64,000 nucleotides of DNA from Dickeya lacustris (GTDB lineage: Bacteria; Pseudomonadota; Gammaproteobacteria; Enterobacterales; Enterobacteriaceae), in assembly GCF_029635795.1 (NCBI RefSeq), contig NZ_CP114280.1, positions 3,658,001-3,722,000 of the forward strand, in the 5' to 3' direction. Each line of letters begins with the position of its first letter. Positions within the stretch are counted from its first letter, which is position 1. The notes below the pieces were generated by a model. The model did no database searches, was not told the origin of the DNA, and saw only the letters and a list, made by a program, of their open reading frames with translations. The position numbers and the translations under genes were made by a program. Shown here piece by piece: positions 1 to 9,369 of this stretch.

Positions 1-1161
1 GATACCGAGCGAGGCAATATTCAGCACAATTTCAAAGACCTGTGACGGCACAATGTAGTTGAGAAATACGCCAATGACATGAATGGCCACCGTCACCAAT
101 ATCCCGGCATAGGGCACTGACTGGGCATTCATGTTGCCAAGGAATTTTGGTGCCGACCCCCCCTGAGACAATGACCGCAGGATACGACCGGTAGAATACA
201 GCCCGGAATTAAGGCTGGAGAGTGCCGCTGAGAGCACCACAATATTCATGATGGTGCCGATATAAGGCACGCCCAGTTTGCTAAAGAAGGTAACGAACGG
301 ACTCTGCCCCGCCTGATACGCATTCCACGGCAGCAGGCACACCAGCAACACGACGGAGCCGACATAAAATAGGCCGATACGCCAGATAACGCTGTTAACC
401 GCTTTCGGCAGGGTTTTCTCCGGGTCTTTACATTCACCGGCCGCCGTACCAATCAGCTCAACACCGGCGAAGGCAAAAATCACCCCTTGAATTAACACCA
501 GTGCAGGCAATAAGCCGTGGGGAAATAGCCCGCCGTTATCGGTTATCAAGTGTAAGCCCGGTATGTTGCCATCCAGCGTTTTACCGGAGCCGAGAAAAAT
601 CGTGCCCACCACCAGAAACAGGGAAATTGCCGCGACTTTGATCAGCGCAAACCAAAACTCCATCTCAGCAAACCATTTCACGCCAATCATGTTCATGGTG
701 GTGACAATGGCTAACGCGCCGAGCGCAAATACCCATTGCGGGACATCGGCAAAGGTTCCCCAGTAGTGCATATAGAGCGCGACAGCGGTGATATCGACAA
801 TGCCGGTCATGGCCCAGTTGAGGAAATACATCCAGCCGGCGACATAAGAGGCTTTTTCACCCAGAAATTCGCGGGCGTAAGAGACAAAACTGCCGCTGGT
901 CGGGCGATGAACAATCAGTTCACCCAGCGCACGCAAAATGAAAAATGAAAAAATACCGCACAGCAGATACACCAGTGCCAGCGCCGGGCCTGCCATTTGT
1001 AAGCGGGCGCCCGCGCCAAGAAATAAACCGGTGCCAATTGAACCGCCAATGGCAATCATCTGAACCTGACGATTGCCCATACTTTTGTGGTAGCCCGCCT
1101 CATGTGAATCGAGCCAGCGCCGTTTGGCGTGATGCTCGTTCTGTTTGTTATGTTGAGTCAT
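1..1161 (-). CDS. ansP: L-asparagine permease AnsP (3' end cut by window edge)
   Basis: Inner-membrane amino acid permease of the APC family (amino acid transporter AAT group), predicted to import L-asparagine by proton symport. The reverse-strand frame is open from ATG at 1161 to base 1, giving 387 codons without a stop; the last roughly 110 residues lie outside the window. The N-terminus has a hydrophilic His/Lys-rich stretch, then the conserved run [13 protein letters not shown] and the [10 protein letters not shown] substrate-site glycine loop, followed by repeated hydrophobic segments. Sequence similarity to E. coli AnsP is very high (for example [13 protein letters not shown] and [16 protein letters not shown]), closer than I recall for CycA, PheP or ProY. 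It stands alone here, with its 5' side facing a 455-base gene-free stretch. Confidence 0.93.
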   Translation of the reverse strand, partial: MTQHNKQNEHHAKRRWLDSHEAGYHKSMGNRQVQMIAIGGSIGTGLFLGAGARLQMAGPALALVYLLCGIFSFFILRALGELIVHRPTSGSFVSYAREFLGEKASYVAGWMYFLNWAMTGIVDITAVALYMHYWGTFADVPQWVFALGALAIVTTMNMIGVKWFAEMEFWFALIKVAAISLFLVVGTIFLGSGKTLDGNIPGLHLITDNGGLFPHGLLPALVLIQGVIFAFAGVELIGTAAGECKDPEKTLPKAVNSVIWRIGLFYVGSVVLLVCLLPWNAYQAGQSPFVTFFSKLGVPYIGTIMNIVVLSAALSSLNSGLYSTGRILRSLSQGGSAPKFLGNMNAQSVPYAGILVTVAIHVIGVFLNYIVPSQVFEIVLNIASLGI

Positions 1162-1572
1162 TGCCTGTTTGATTCCCTTGTCTGTCATTCAGGAGAATGG
1201 GGCTGTGTTATCACCGCACAGCCGTGTTGCGCGGTGTGACAGCCTGACTTATTGAGTGGATAGTTTTCCCCCCGCCTTCCCGACGAGGTAAAAACGCCAG
1301 CGATGCTACCGTTTCCTGACCGCTGAGGCAAAAATTCCCTGCCTGAATACCCCGGTTTTATTTTGCTTTTGTGCGATTTCTCTTTTGTTTTTTAATTTTT
1401 AAATCTATTTTCACATCATTAATTGGTGTTAATTGCTGCCTAATGGGGTCGATATAGCGTTTGCTTATGACTGTAACCAATCGTTTGCTATGGCGGTTTT
1501 ATGGGCGTTTTTCTATGGGCGTTCTGTTTTGTGAACGTTTTTTGTGAACCCTGAGTGTCGTGACGGGAAGAG
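1162..1572. other. Gene-free upstream region of ansP with short direct repeats
   Basis: No coding region is supported between ansP and the mltC terminator. The stretch at about 1365-1470 is strongly AT-rich and is a plausible place for ansP promoter and regulator sites, but I could not fix a convincing -35/-10 pair. Two pairs of short direct repeats lie side by side: tatgggcgtt at 1500-1509 and 1514-1523, and ttttgtgaac at 1527-1536 and 1540-1549. Their near-equal spacing (14 and 13 bases, just over one helical turn) could reflect a regulator site or simple slippage. Confidence 0.45.
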
Positions 1573-1605
1573 TGAAAAACAGGAGGGACGGTGAAGCCCC
1601 TCCTG
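1573..1605 (-). terminator. Rho-independent terminator of the mutY-yggX-mltC operon
   Basis: Read on the minus strand, an 8-bp stem (caggaggg, 1580-1587, paired with ccctcctg, 1598-1605) is followed directly by five T residues (complement of 1575-1579). It lies just past the mltC stop codon. Confidence 0.8.
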
Positions 1606-1616
1606 CGGGGTGATGA

Positions 1617-2700
1617 CTAACGACTATAGGCGCGGTAGTTTTTCTGTGCGTTATTCACTTTGTATAAATAATGGCGTGATTCGGCAGAAGGATGTCGCGT
1701 GGTCAGCGTTTGGTAAATCTCGTTTGGCGACATGCTATTAATGATGCCAAATGCCGTGTCTTTATCATTGGAGAATACCCGCAGAACGCTACCCGCACCG
1801 CCGTTATAGGCCGTTATCATGGCATAGCGCTGTGAGGTGGGGTTTTGAATACCGGCGAGATAGATGTTTTTCAGCATCGACAAATAAGGCTGTGCCGGTG
1901 TCGATGTTGCTTTCCGGGTCGAACAGATAGCTGCGGCTCGGTTGCCCCCATTTGCCTTTCATTTTGAACACATCACGCCCGGCGCTGTGCTGCACCACCT
2001 GCATTAATCCCAGCGCATCAGAGCGGCTGACGGCATAAGGGTTAAAGCTGGATTCCGTTTGCATGATGGCGAGGATCAGCGATGCATCAATGCCATAGCG
2101 TTCAGAAGCCTGACGTACCATCGGCAGGTATTTATGCGCGCGTTTATCCAGATGGTTTGGTACCAGTTGCATGGTGACAGACCAGATAACCCGCATGCCC
2201 GAGGTACGGCGCTGCAATTTGTTCTGAATCAGATAGTCGGCGAAGCTTCCGGCGCGGCCTTCCCAGCGAATCGGTTGGCCGGTGTTATCCAGCACCTGGC
2301 CGTATAGCAGCGGTTCACGGCTTATCTGAATGTCGTTGGCATCGGAATACAAATCGGTATTGCTGGCATTATCGCCCATCAACAACGTGGTCACGATGGC
2401 CTGACGCAGGCTGGCCTGATAGTTGGTTGATGAAATGGTTTCAATGGTGATGGTGCCGGCGTCAAAGTTGACGTGACTACGCGTCAGGTATTGGTCGGAG
2501 TATTTCACGTAGTCTTTGGGGCCGGCGATCAGAACCTCGTTTAATCCCCAGATATTTTCAATATTGTTGGCAAATTGCCCCATAAGAATATCAAAGGCAT
2601 TGGTGTCTTTGACTAATGCCTCATTGTATTCGTTGTTTTTCTTGCCAGAGCAACCGACCAGCAAAGGGGCAATAAACAGCAAAACGAACAGTTTCTTCAT
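1617..2700 (-). pseudogene. mltC: Membrane-bound lytic murein transglycosylase C, frameshifted by one base
   Basis: MltC is an outer-membrane lipoprotein that cleaves the MurNAc-GlcNAc bond of peptidoglycan, leaving 1,6-anhydro ends. The first frame (start at 2700) carries a lipoprotein signal with lipobox Cys17 (LLVGC) and the SLT-domain catalytic glutamate in [12 protein letters not shown]. It runs into foreign sequence after NIDTGTA near 1890. The rest ([10 protein letters not shown] ... [17 protein letters not shown]) continues in another frame to the stop at 1617. Removing one A of the AA at 1886-1887 would restore Y-L-S-M-L and a 360-residue protein, the normal family length. As written, the enzyme would lose the YNGG half of its active site. 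The remainder is perfectly conserved, so a sequencing error or a very recent mutation is more likely than an old pseudogene. It is the last gene of the mutY-yggX-mltC operon. Confidence 0.9.
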
Positions 2701-2755
2701 CGTATAAAGCCGTAAGGGGTCAGAGACGCATCAAGGCCTGATGGCCCCCTGTCAG

Positions 2756-3028
2756 TTAATGTTGCGGAGGGGTATAGCCGTCGATCTGCACGTCCTTGCC
2801 TTCAAACAGGAACTGCACCATCTCTTGCTCCAGCAATTTGCGGTGTTCGACATGCATCATGTTGAGCTTTTTCTCGTTAATCAGCATGGTCTGTTTCGTT
2901 TGCCACTGCGCCCATGCTTCTTTGGAGATCTCATTATAAATACGCTTACCCACGTCGCCGGGGTAGAGTTGGAAATCAAGCCCTTCGGCATCGCGCTGTA
3001 AAAAGGTGCAAAAAATCGTTCTGCTCAT
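2756..3028 (-). CDS. yggX: Probable Fe(2+)-trafficking protein YggX
   Basis: Small cytoplasmic protein of the YggX family, linked to iron trafficking, protection of labile Fe-S clusters and resistance to superoxide. The 90-residue product begins [16 protein letters not shown], with the conserved Cys7, and matches E. coli YggX nearly end to end, including the [16 protein letters not shown] and [17 protein letters not shown] segments. The start lies two bases past the mutY stop, so the two are probably translationally coupled. Pairing with mutY makes sense because MutY itself carries a [4Fe-4S] cluster. Confidence 0.97.
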   Translation of the reverse strand: MSRTIFCTFLQRDAEGLDFQLYPGDVGKRIYNEISKEAWAQWQTKQTMLINEKKLNMMHVEHRKLLEQEMVQFLFEGKDVQIDGYTPPQH

Positions 3029-3030
3029 GC

Positions 3031-4125
3031 TTATTCCTCATTATCTCGATGGTGTTCGTCGGCATCAGCAAAAAGAGAGGCTGGCTGAGTCAACTGGCGC
3101 AACAGGCGCTCGACGGGGGCGGCCAGCCCGACTGATGGCGGCTGCGCTAAGTTATACCAGAGACCGGCACCCTCATCCATGCAGGCGGCAGCGTCAGGTA
3201 GCGAGGCCCACATTGGTACAATATCAAGGTGAAAGTGGCTAAATGTATGACGAAATGCTATGCCCTGCCGTAGTTTTTCTGGTTTTATGCTGCGTTGATG
3301 TAGCCAGTCAGTCAATTTTTCTGATGTCTCAAACTGTGGAAAACAGTAGAGCCCGCCCCATAACCCCACGGCTGGCCGTTGTTCCAGCCAGACATGCTGC
3401 CCCTGCTGAATCAATAAGAAAAAGGCCTGCTTTTCAGGCAGTGTCTGCCTGGGCTTCTTGCCTGGGTACTGGCTCCAGCTCTGTTCGGCATAGGCCTGGC
3501 AACCATTGGCAAGCGGGCAGAGTTCGCATTTCGGGCGAGAGCGGGTACACACCATCGCGCCCAAATCCATCATCGCTTGATTAAATTTTTCGACGCCTTG
3601 AGCCGGCGTGACGGTTTCGCTCAGTGTCCAGAGTCGCTTTTCTACCTCTTTTTTTCCCGGCCATCCGGCGACGGCATAACAACGCGCCAGCACACGTTTG
3701 ACGTTGCCATCAAGAATGGGGTGGTGCTGCCCGAGTGATAGCGACAGAATAGCACCGGCTGTTGAGCGGCCTACGCCGGGAAGGGACGCCACATCATCAA
3801 AGCGGGTAGGAAATTCGCCGCCGTGGTGTGACATAACGTTCTGGGCGGCTTTATGCAGATTACGGGCGCGGGCGTAATAACCCAGCCCGGTCCACAGATG
3901 CAGCACATCATCGAGCGGCGCGGCGGCAAGGTCAGCTACGGTTGGAAAGCGTGCCATAAAACGCTCGAAATAAGGTATCACGGTACTGACCTGCGTCTGT
4001 TGCAGCATCACTTCGGATAGCCAAACTTTATAGGGCGTTTTTTCGTGTTGCCAGGGCAGGGTTTTGCGGCCGTAGCGGTCATACCACTCCAGCACCTGGT
4101 GCGCGAACGGTTGCGCTTGCATCAT
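3031..4125 (-). CDS. mutY: Adenine DNA glycosylase MutY
   Basis: Base-excision repair glycosylase that removes adenine mispaired with 8-oxoguanine. The protein has an HhH-GPD domain with [12 protein letters not shown] followed by the catalytic Asp in ILDGNVKRV. The [4Fe-4S] ligands are in [17 protein letters not shown] (C-X6-C-X2-C-X5-C), and a Nudix-like C-terminal domain recognises 8-oxoG. An open frame extends upstream to 4206. I place the start at the ATG at 4125 (364 residues) because similarity to known MutY begins at [19 protein letters not shown]; the Met at 4122 is an equally good start. First gene of the mutY-yggX-mltC operon, divergent from trmB. Confidence 0.95.
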   Translation of the reverse strand: MMQAQPFAHQVLEWYDRYGRKTLPWQHEKTPYKVWLSEVMLQQTQVSTVIPYFERFMARFPTVADLAAAPLDDVLHLWTGLGYYARARNLHKAAQNVMSHHGGEFPTRFDDVASLPGVGRSTAGAILSLSLGQHHPILDGNVKRVLARCYAVAGWPGKKEVEKRLWTLSETVTPAQGVEKFNQAMMDLGAMVCTRSRPKCELCPLANGCQAYAEQSWSQYPGKKPRQTLPEKQAFFLLIQQGQHVWLEQRPAVGLWGGLYCFPQFETSEKLTDWLHQRSIKPEKLRQGIAFRHTFSHFHLDIVPMWASLPDAAACMDEGAGLWYNLAQPPSVGLAAPVERLLRQLTQPASLFADADEHHRDNEE

Positions 4126-4282
4126 AGCGGTGTTGTTATCCGGCAGGTAAAAATTTGATAGCGATTCCAGCACAGAGTGAATGTAGTGTAAACCGGAACT
4201 TTCCACCTGTGGCTACTTGCTAAACACCCGTATCCTTGGATAATGCGCGTTTTTAAAACCCACGAGGCTGACTGAACGCACT

Positions 4283-5002
4283 ATGATCAATAACGTCATC
4301 TCCCCGGAATTTGATGAACACGGACGCCCGCTGCGCAAAATTCGCAGTTTTGTGCGTCGTCAGGGTCGCCTGACTAAAGGGCAGCAACAGGCGCTGGATA
4401 GTTTCTGGCCGAGTATGGGAGTGGAGTACCAACCTGATGCGCTGGATTTTACCGCGCTGTTTGGACGTCAAGCCCCTGTCGTATTGGAGATTGGTTTTGG
4501 CATGGGAGCCTCGCTGGTGACGATGGCGCAGCAGCACCCGGAGCAGAACTTTATCGGTATTGAGGTGCATCTGCCGGGCGTTGGCGCGTGCCTTGGCGCA
4601 GCTCAGGAAGCGGGGGTCAGTAATCTGCGCGTCATGTGCCATGATGCGGTGGAAGTGCTGGATAACATGATTCCAGATGGCTCGCTGGCAATGGTGCAGC
4701 TGTTTTTCCCCGATCCGTGGCACAAAGCGCGCCATAATAAGCGTCGTATTGTCCAGACGCCTTTTGTCGAGCAGGTACAGCGCAAACTGGCTATCGGCGG
4801 AGTGTTCCACATGGCGACAGATTGGGAGCCTTATGCGCAGCATATGCTTGATGTGATGCGTGCAGTTGAGGGGTATCACAATGTGTCAGCCACTGATGAT
4901 TATGTGCCGCGTCCTGCATCGCGGCCATTAACCAAATTTGAAGCGCGCGGCCAGCGATTAGGGCATGGCGTATGGGATCTTATGTTTGAGAGGAAGCAAT
5001 AA
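4283..5002 (+). CDS. trmB: tRNA (guanine-N7-)-methyltransferase TrmB
   Basis: SAM-dependent enzyme that makes 7-methylguanosine at position 46 of the tRNA variable loop. The 239-residue protein has a Rossmann-like methyltransferase fold with the SAM-binding loop [11 protein letters not shown] (about residues 69-79). It also has the family signature [15 protein letters not shown] and the tail motif [17 protein letters not shown]. It is divergent from mutY and overlaps the next gene by one base (TAATG), which points to coupled expression. Confidence 0.97.
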   Translation: MINNVISPEFDEHGRPLRKIRSFVRRQGRLTKGQQQALDSFWPSMGVEYQPDALDFTALFGRQAPVVLEIGFGMGASLVTMAQQHPEQNFIGIEVHLPGVGACLGAAQEAGVSNLRVMCHDAVEVLDNMIPDGSLAMVQLFFPDPWHKARHNKRRIVQTPFVEQVQRKLAIGGVFHMATDWEPYAQHMLDVMRAVEGYHNVSATDDYVPRPASRPLTKFEARGQRLGHGVWDLMFERKQ

Positions 5003-5346
5003 TGGCTACAAATCGCAGTCGTCGTTTACGTAAAAAATTGCACATTGATGAGTTTCAGGAATTTGGTTTTGCCGTGAGCTGGCGCTTTGCGCCGCAGACG
5101 AATGTCGCCGATATCGATCGTCTGCTGGATGTGTTCGTCGATGAAGTCATTGAGCCGAACGGGTTGGCTTTTGAAGGCAGCGGTTACTTGCAATGGCAGG
5201 GATTGGTGTGTCTGCAAAAATTAGGTAATTGTACTGAGGCGCATCGCGAGCTGGTGAAAAACTGGCTGCAAGCGCATCAGCTGACAGACGTGACCGTCAG
5301 CGATCTGTTCGATATTTGGTGGGATCTCCCGGCGAATCTCGCTTAA
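5002..5346 (+). CDS. yggL: YggL family protein (DUF469)
   Basis: Small cytoplasmic protein of the YggL/DUF469 family, reported in E. coli to associate with the 50S ribosomal subunit. The 114-residue sequence starts [20 protein letters not shown], a very basic N-terminus typical of the family, and ends near the conserved LFDIWWDLP. It is slightly longer at the C-terminus than the roughly 108-residue E. coli protein. The start codon overlaps the trmB stop, and a strong terminator follows the gene. Confidence 0.93.
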   Translation: MATNRSRRLRKKLHIDEFQEFGFAVSWRFAPQTNVADIDRLLDVFVDEVIEPNGLAFEGSGYLQWQGLVCLQKLGNCTEAHRELVKNWLQAHQLTDVTVSDLFDIWWDLPANLA

Positions 5347-5361
5347 AACATTCCGTTTCCC

Positions 5362-5385
5362 CGGCCTGATATCAGGCCGTTTTTT
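5362..5385 (+). terminator. Rho-independent terminator after trmB-yggL
   Basis: The perfect 18-bp palindrome CGGCCTGATATCAGGCCG (5362-5379) is followed by six T residues (5380-5385). It ends transcription before yggN, so yggN is either read through or has its own promoter. Confidence 0.9.
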
Positions 5386-5396
5386 CAGGAGTTTTT

Positions 5397-6137
5397 ATGG
5401 TGTTGCATCAACATAAAACGACATTACGTAACGTGTTTATCGCAACCCTGATGCTGTTGGCCGGACAGGCGCAGGCAGCGTATCAGTGCAACGTCAATCC
5501 GCAGGATGACATTACCATTACCCCACAAAGCGTGAGCTTAACCGGCGTAAGCGGCGATGTGCAGATTTCCCCCCAAGGCGATGTGCAGCGTGATGGCCGC
5601 GCGGTGTCGCTAACGGCGGCGCAGCGCCAGCAGGCGCAGGCTTATCAGGCGGAGTTGCGCCAGCAACTGCCGTGGATTGATGATGGCGCCCGGCAGCGTC
5701 TGGAGCGGGCAAGACAAGCCTTGGATAAGGTGATTGTGCAGCAGCTCGGCGCTGACAGCCATGTTCGCAGCCGTCTTACCTCACTTGATGAGCAGCTAAA
5801 GCAGCAAATGAATCGGATTATTGAACACCGTGCTGATGGGCTGGCGTTCCACCATCAGGCTATTCGTCAGGTGGAACAAGAGGGGCGGCAGCTTGTCGAG
5901 CGCGCGATGGGTGGCGTGCTGCAAGATAGCCTCAATGAAATGGGCAGCAAGCAAATAGGCAGCGGCGGCAACCCATTGCAAGCGATGATGGGAAATCTGG
6001 GTGGCTTGCAAAAAGCGATTCAGGCCGAATGGAATAATCAGGAATCTGATTTCCAGCGCTTTGGCCATGATGTTTGTAACCGCGTCACCGCGCTGGAAAA
6101 TCAGCGTACCCAGTTATTGCAAGCCATCAAATCTTAG
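5397..6137 (+). CDS. yggN: YggN family periplasmic protein (DUF2884)
   Basis: Exported protein of unknown function, 246 residues, matching the DUF2884/YggN family of enterobacteria. A Sec signal peptide is clear: positively charged start, hydrophobic core VFIATLMLLAG, and a probable cleavage site after AQA-A near residue 28. The mature part is Gln- and Arg-rich and probably helical. Cys31 (YQCNV) and a late Cys (HDVCNR) could form a disulfide. It follows the yggL terminator and converges with tas. Confidence 0.85.
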   Translation: MVLHQHKTTLRNVFIATLMLLAGQAQAAYQCNVNPQDDITITPQSVSLTGVSGDVQISPQGDVQRDGRAVSLTAAQRQQAQAYQAELRQQLPWIDDGARQRLERARQALDKVIVQQLGADSHVRSRLTSLDEQLKQQMNRIIEHRADGLAFHHQAIRQVEQEGRQLVERAMGGVLQDSLNEMGSKQIGSGGNPLQAMMGNLGGLQKAIQAEWNNQESDFQRFGHDVCNRVTALENQRTQLLQAIKS

Positions 6138-6208
6138 CGCTGACCGGCCACGACACAGCCAGGCTGGTGCAGCGTCTCTATCATATACCGTTTTAGCAAT
6201 GAGTTAGC

Positions 6209-6234
6209 GCAGGCTTTACGGGCGTAAAGCCTGC
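6209..6234. terminator. Hairpin at the yggN/tas convergent junction
   Basis: A perfect 12-bp inverted repeat, gcaggctttacg (6209-6220) and cgtaaagcctgc (6223-6234), lies between the convergent genes yggN and tas. No T tract follows on either strand, so it may be a bidirectional but imperfect terminator or an mRNA 3'-end stabiliser. Confidence 0.45.
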
Positions 6235-6242
6235 AAGACGGG

Positions 6243-7283
6243 TTAAGGCGCGGGGATGGTGAAACGTCGATGAATAGCGTCCAGCTCTGCCAGTAACTCG
6301 TCGCCAAGCGTGACATTCAGGCTGTCCAGATTGGTTTGTAATTGAGCCAGTGTGGTTGCGCCCAACAGTGTACTGGCGACAAACGGCTGTTGACGCACGA
6401 ACGCCAGCGCCATTTGTGCCGGGTCAAGCCCATGTTTTTGCGCCAGAGCGACATACTCGGCAATCGCTTGCTGAGTATGGGGGGCAGAATAGCGCACAAA
6501 GCGGCTAAATAATGTATTGCGGGCACCGGCAGGTTTCGCGCCGTGCAAATACTTGCCGGTTAGCGTACCAAACGCCAGCGGTGAGTAGGCCAGTAGCTCT
6601 ACGCCTTCATGCTGACTGACTTCCGCCAACCCAACCTCAAAGCTACGGTTTAACAGGCTGTAGGGGTTTTGGATGGAGACAATGCGCGGTAAATCGTGTT
6701 TTTCCGCCAGTTGCAGGTAACGCATCACTCCCCACGGCGTTTCATTAGAAACCCCCACATAGCGAATTTTGCCCGCTCTGACCTGTTCGCTCAGGGCTTC
6801 CAGGGTTTCGAGCAGGGTGACGGCTGGTTTTTCGCTGGTGTATTGATAATTGAGTTTCCCAAAGCAGTTGGTCTGGCGCTGCGGCCAGTGCAACTGGTAG
6901 AGGTCGATATAATCGGTATTCAGGCGCTTTAAGCTCTCATCCAGCGCTGCGCGGATATTTTTGCGATCCAGCGCCTGCTGCGGGCGCAGGCTGTTGTCAT
7001 TGGTGCGTACCGGGCCTGCTACTTTGCTTGCAATGATCAGTTTTTCTCGCCCGCCACGGCTTTTCAGCCAGGAGCCGATATAACTCTCTGTCAGTCCCTG
7101 AGTTTCTGAGCGCGGCGGCACCGGGTAAATTTCTGCGGTGTCAATCAGGTTTACCCCGCTGGCGACAGCAAGATCCAATTGAGCATGCGCATCCGCTTCG
7201 CTGTTCTGTTCACCGAAGGTCATGGTGCCAAGTGCCAGCGTACTGACTTCCAGACTGCTGTGGGGAATACGATGATAGTGCAT
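6243..7283 (-). CDS. tas: Aldo/keto reductase Tas
   Basis: NADP(H)-dependent oxidoreductase of the aldo/keto reductase superfamily, TIM-barrel fold, 346 residues as in E. coli Tas (named for suppressing tyrosine auxotrophy during starvation; physiological substrate unclear). Visible signatures are LGTMTFGEQNSEADAHAQLD at the N-terminus, the catalytic Asp/Tyr region NLIDTAEIYPVP, the Lys segment LIIASKVAGP, the His in YQLHWPQR, and the cofactor loop ASTLLGATTLAQL. It is monocistronic here; a small hairpin (7316-7332) lies in its 5' leader. Confidence 0.94.
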   Translation of the reverse strand: MHYHRIPHSSLEVSTLALGTMTFGEQNSEADAHAQLDLAVASGVNLIDTAEIYPVPPRSETQGLTESYIGSWLKSRGGREKLIIASKVAGPVRTNDNSLRPQQALDRKNIRAALDESLKRLNTDYIDLYQLHWPQRQTNCFGKLNYQYTSEKPAVTLLETLEALSEQVRAGKIRYVGVSNETPWGVMRYLQLAEKHDLPRIVSIQNPYSLLNRSFEVGLAEVSQHEGVELLAYSPLAFGTLTGKYLHGAKPAGARNTLFSRFVRYSAPHTQQAIAEYVALAQKHGLDPAQMALAFVRQQPFVASTLLGATTLAQLQTNLDSLNVTLGDELLAELDAIHRRFTIPAP

Positions 7284-7463
7284 TGCAGTTTCCTTTTTAT
7301 TCTTCTGAATAAGGTAGGTGCCTGTGGCACCTCACTGGCGACTATAACCAAGCCGAGGCGAGGGGGGAAGCTTCTTTATACCGGAAAAATCAGGAGAAAA
7401 ACGGTGAGAACGGTGCGGCCAGGTAAGGCGTTTCCCGTGAGGAGCGCAAAGCGTCACATGGCT

Positions 7464-7682
7464 TCAGCGCTCAATAACTTGAGAGACATCGTCATGACGA
7501 ATCTGATGTGATGTGCCATCTTCATCAGTATAACTGAGCAGGCCGGTAGCCGGGTCGAGAGCCGGTTTTCCTTGTGCTAATAGCATCTGCCCTTCTTTGG
7601 TGGCGATGACATAGTGGCGGGTACAACCACTGAGCAGAAAGAGAGACATCAGCACGAAAGCCGAGATAAACCGGTGGTGCAT
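7464..7682 (-). CDS. ygdR: YgdI/YgdR family lipoprotein
   Basis: Small predicted lipoprotein of 72 residues. The N-terminal signal ends in the lipobox LLSGC with Cys20 as the lipidated residue. The short mature domain (YVIATKEGQMLLAQGKPALD, then TGLLSYTDEDGTSHQIRHDDVSQVIER) is typical of the SH3-like YgdI/YgdR fold. Function is unknown. Position between tas and ygdQ matches E. coli ygdR rather than its paralogue ygdI, which in E. coli lies next to gcvB. Confidence 0.9.
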   Translation of the reverse strand: MHHRFISAFVLMSLFLLSGCTRHYVIATKEGQMLLAQGKPALDPATGLLSYTDEDGTSHQIRHDDVSQVIER

Positions 7683-7790
7683 ACCAAATGTACCTGTTAT
7701 TTAGCAAAAAAATTGAACGTCTTGTCAGTCTAGCAAAGCGTTATCAGATTGTGGTTAGGATTTAAGGTAAAAAAATTAAAAAGATAGTTA

Positions 7791-7830
7791 AAAAGAGAGA
7801 GGGAAATAGCGTGTTGGCGTTTTCCCTCTC
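7791..7830 (-). terminator. Rho-independent terminator of ygdQ
   Basis: On the minus strand, gagagggaaa (complement of 7821-7830) pairs with tttccctctc (complement of 7797-7806) around a 14-base loop. Several T residues follow, complementary to the A run at 7791-7794. It lies between ygdQ and ygdR. Confidence 0.7.
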
Positions 7831-7867
7831 ATATTTTACTGATTTTAGACTGCTTATCCTGCGTGAA

Positions 7868-8572
7868 TCACGGCTTTTTAGCCCGAATAAGATTGAGCGC
7901 TTCGACTGACATTGAGAAGAACATGGCGAAATAGATATACCCTTTCGGTACATGAATATCGACGCTTTCCAATATCAGTGTAAAGCCGACCAGAATCAGG
8001 AAAGCCAGCGCCAGCATTTTTACTGAAGGGTGCCTGTCAACAAATTCGCCAATCGTTCGCGCGGAAAACATCATGACTCCGACGGCAATCACCACCGCAG
8101 ACATCATGATAAACAGGTGGTCAGACAGGCCGACGGCGGTAATTACCGAATCCAGACTAAAGATGATGTCTAGCAGCATAATCTGCACGATAGCGCCCAG
8201 AAAGGAGTGTACCTGTGTGGTGTTGGCTTCGCCGCCACCCTCAATGGTTTCATGAATCTCTTTGCTGGATTTCCAGATAAGAAACAAGCCACCAAGAAAT
8301 AAGATGAGGTCACGGGCTGAAATCTCCTGGCCAAAAACGCTAAACAGCGGATTGGTCAGCTTGATAACCCAGGCGATAGACGCCAGCAACCCAAGACGCA
8401 TGAGCATTGCACCCATTAATCCGATGCGGCGGGCTCTATTTTGTTGATGTTTGGGGAGTTTGGCGACGACCAGTGATAAAAAAATGATGTTATCAATACC
8501 CAGAACAATTTCCAGCAGGGTGAGCGTCGCCAGAGCCAGCCAGGCGTTAGGGTCTGCAATCCAATCGAACAT
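7868..8572 (-). CDS. ygdQ: TerC family inner-membrane protein YgdQ
   Basis: Polytopic membrane protein of the TerC/Alx family, 234 residues with about seven hydrophobic segments. Acidic membrane motifs are visible: LLEIVLGIDNIIFLSL near residue 20 and LLDIIFSLDSVITAVG near residue 130. They are the paired D/E clusters thought to handle metal ions such as Mn(2+) in this family. Its own substrate is not established. It lies downstream of mutH on the same strand with a 110-base gap, and has its own terminator. Confidence 0.92.
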   Translation of the reverse strand: MFDWIADPNAWLALATLTLLEIVLGIDNIIFLSLVVAKLPKHQQNRARRIGLMGAMLMRLGLLASIAWVIKLTNPLFSVFGQEISARDLILFLGGLFLIWKSSKEIHETIEGGGEANTTQVHSFLGAIVQIMLLDIIFSLDSVITAVGLSDHLFIMMSAVVIAVGVMMFSARTIGEFVDRHPSVKMLALAFLILVGFTLILESVDIHVPKGYIYFAMFFSMSVEALNLIRAKKP

Positions 8573-8682
8573 TATCTCAGTGCATCCTTAAACGAATCGT
8601 AAATGAGTATTATCTCTGCCTCACGGTTACTCAGGCAAGCGGGATTTATGCTGTCAGAGAGGGACATGGGGGTGAGCGCGAG

Positions 8683-9369
8683 TTACAGCAAAAAATGGCG
8701 CGCTAATAATGGCGTCGTAAAGGTTTTCTTCAGATAAAAACCGCGAGGGAGAGTCATGATGGGCTGGCCGTGTTCCCCAATCGCTTCGGTTAAGATACGG
8801 CTGTTAGCGGCTTTGGGACGCAGTTGCAGCACTTCGCCGTGACGCGCGGTGATACTCTCCACTTTTCCCAGCACAATCAAATCCATCAACTCTTCCCAAT
8901 CCTGGCGCAACAGCCTCTCTTCCTCTTCATTTGGACTCCACAGCAAAGGAGAACCGATATGGCGCTCGCCCAACGGGATGGAGCGCGACCCCTCAACGGG
9001 AATCCACAACACTCTGGCCAGTTTTCGACGTACATGACTGTTCTGCCAGATTACGCCGCTATTGCCGGTCAGGGGGGCGACACAGACAAACGTTGTTTCC
9101 AGCGGGCGTCCTTGTTCATCAATGGGGATAGTTTTGAGTTCTACGCCGAGCTCGGGAAAATCTTGCTCGGGCTTGCTGCCAGCGTTGGCGCCAAGAAAAC
9201 GCTCCAGTAAGGTGCCAATCCAGCCTTTATCTCGCTTGAGGTTGGCGGGCAGCGGCAGCCGGGCAAACCGGGCTAGCTCGGCAAGTGAATAGCCCGCCAG
9301 TGCTTGTGCGCGTTGCATAAGCGCACGTTCGCTATCCGGTGGCTGCTGATGAAGTATTGGAGTCTGCAT
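8683..9369 (-). CDS. mutH: DNA mismatch repair endonuclease MutH
   Basis: Methyl-directed mismatch repair nuclease that nicks the unmethylated strand at hemimethylated GATC after activation by MutS and MutL. The catalytic D-(X)n-E-X-K signature is intact: Asp70, Glu77 and Lys79 in [13 protein letters not shown], exactly the E. coli numbering. The 228-residue length is typical. Its presence implies Dam methylation and a MutHLS pathway in the organism. It is transcribed away from the DnaA-box region and from rppH. Confidence 0.97.
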   Translation of the reverse strand: MQTPILHQQPPDSERALMQRAQALAGYSLAELARFARLPLPANLKRDKGWIGTLLERFLGANAGSKPEQDFPELGVELKTIPIDEQGRPLETTFVCVAPLTGNSGVIWQNSHVRRKLARVLWIPVEGSRSIPLGERHIGSPLLWSPNEEEERLLRQDWEELMDLIVLGKVESITARHGEVLQLRPKAANSRILTEAIGEHGQPIMTLPRGFYLKKTFTTPLLARHFLL

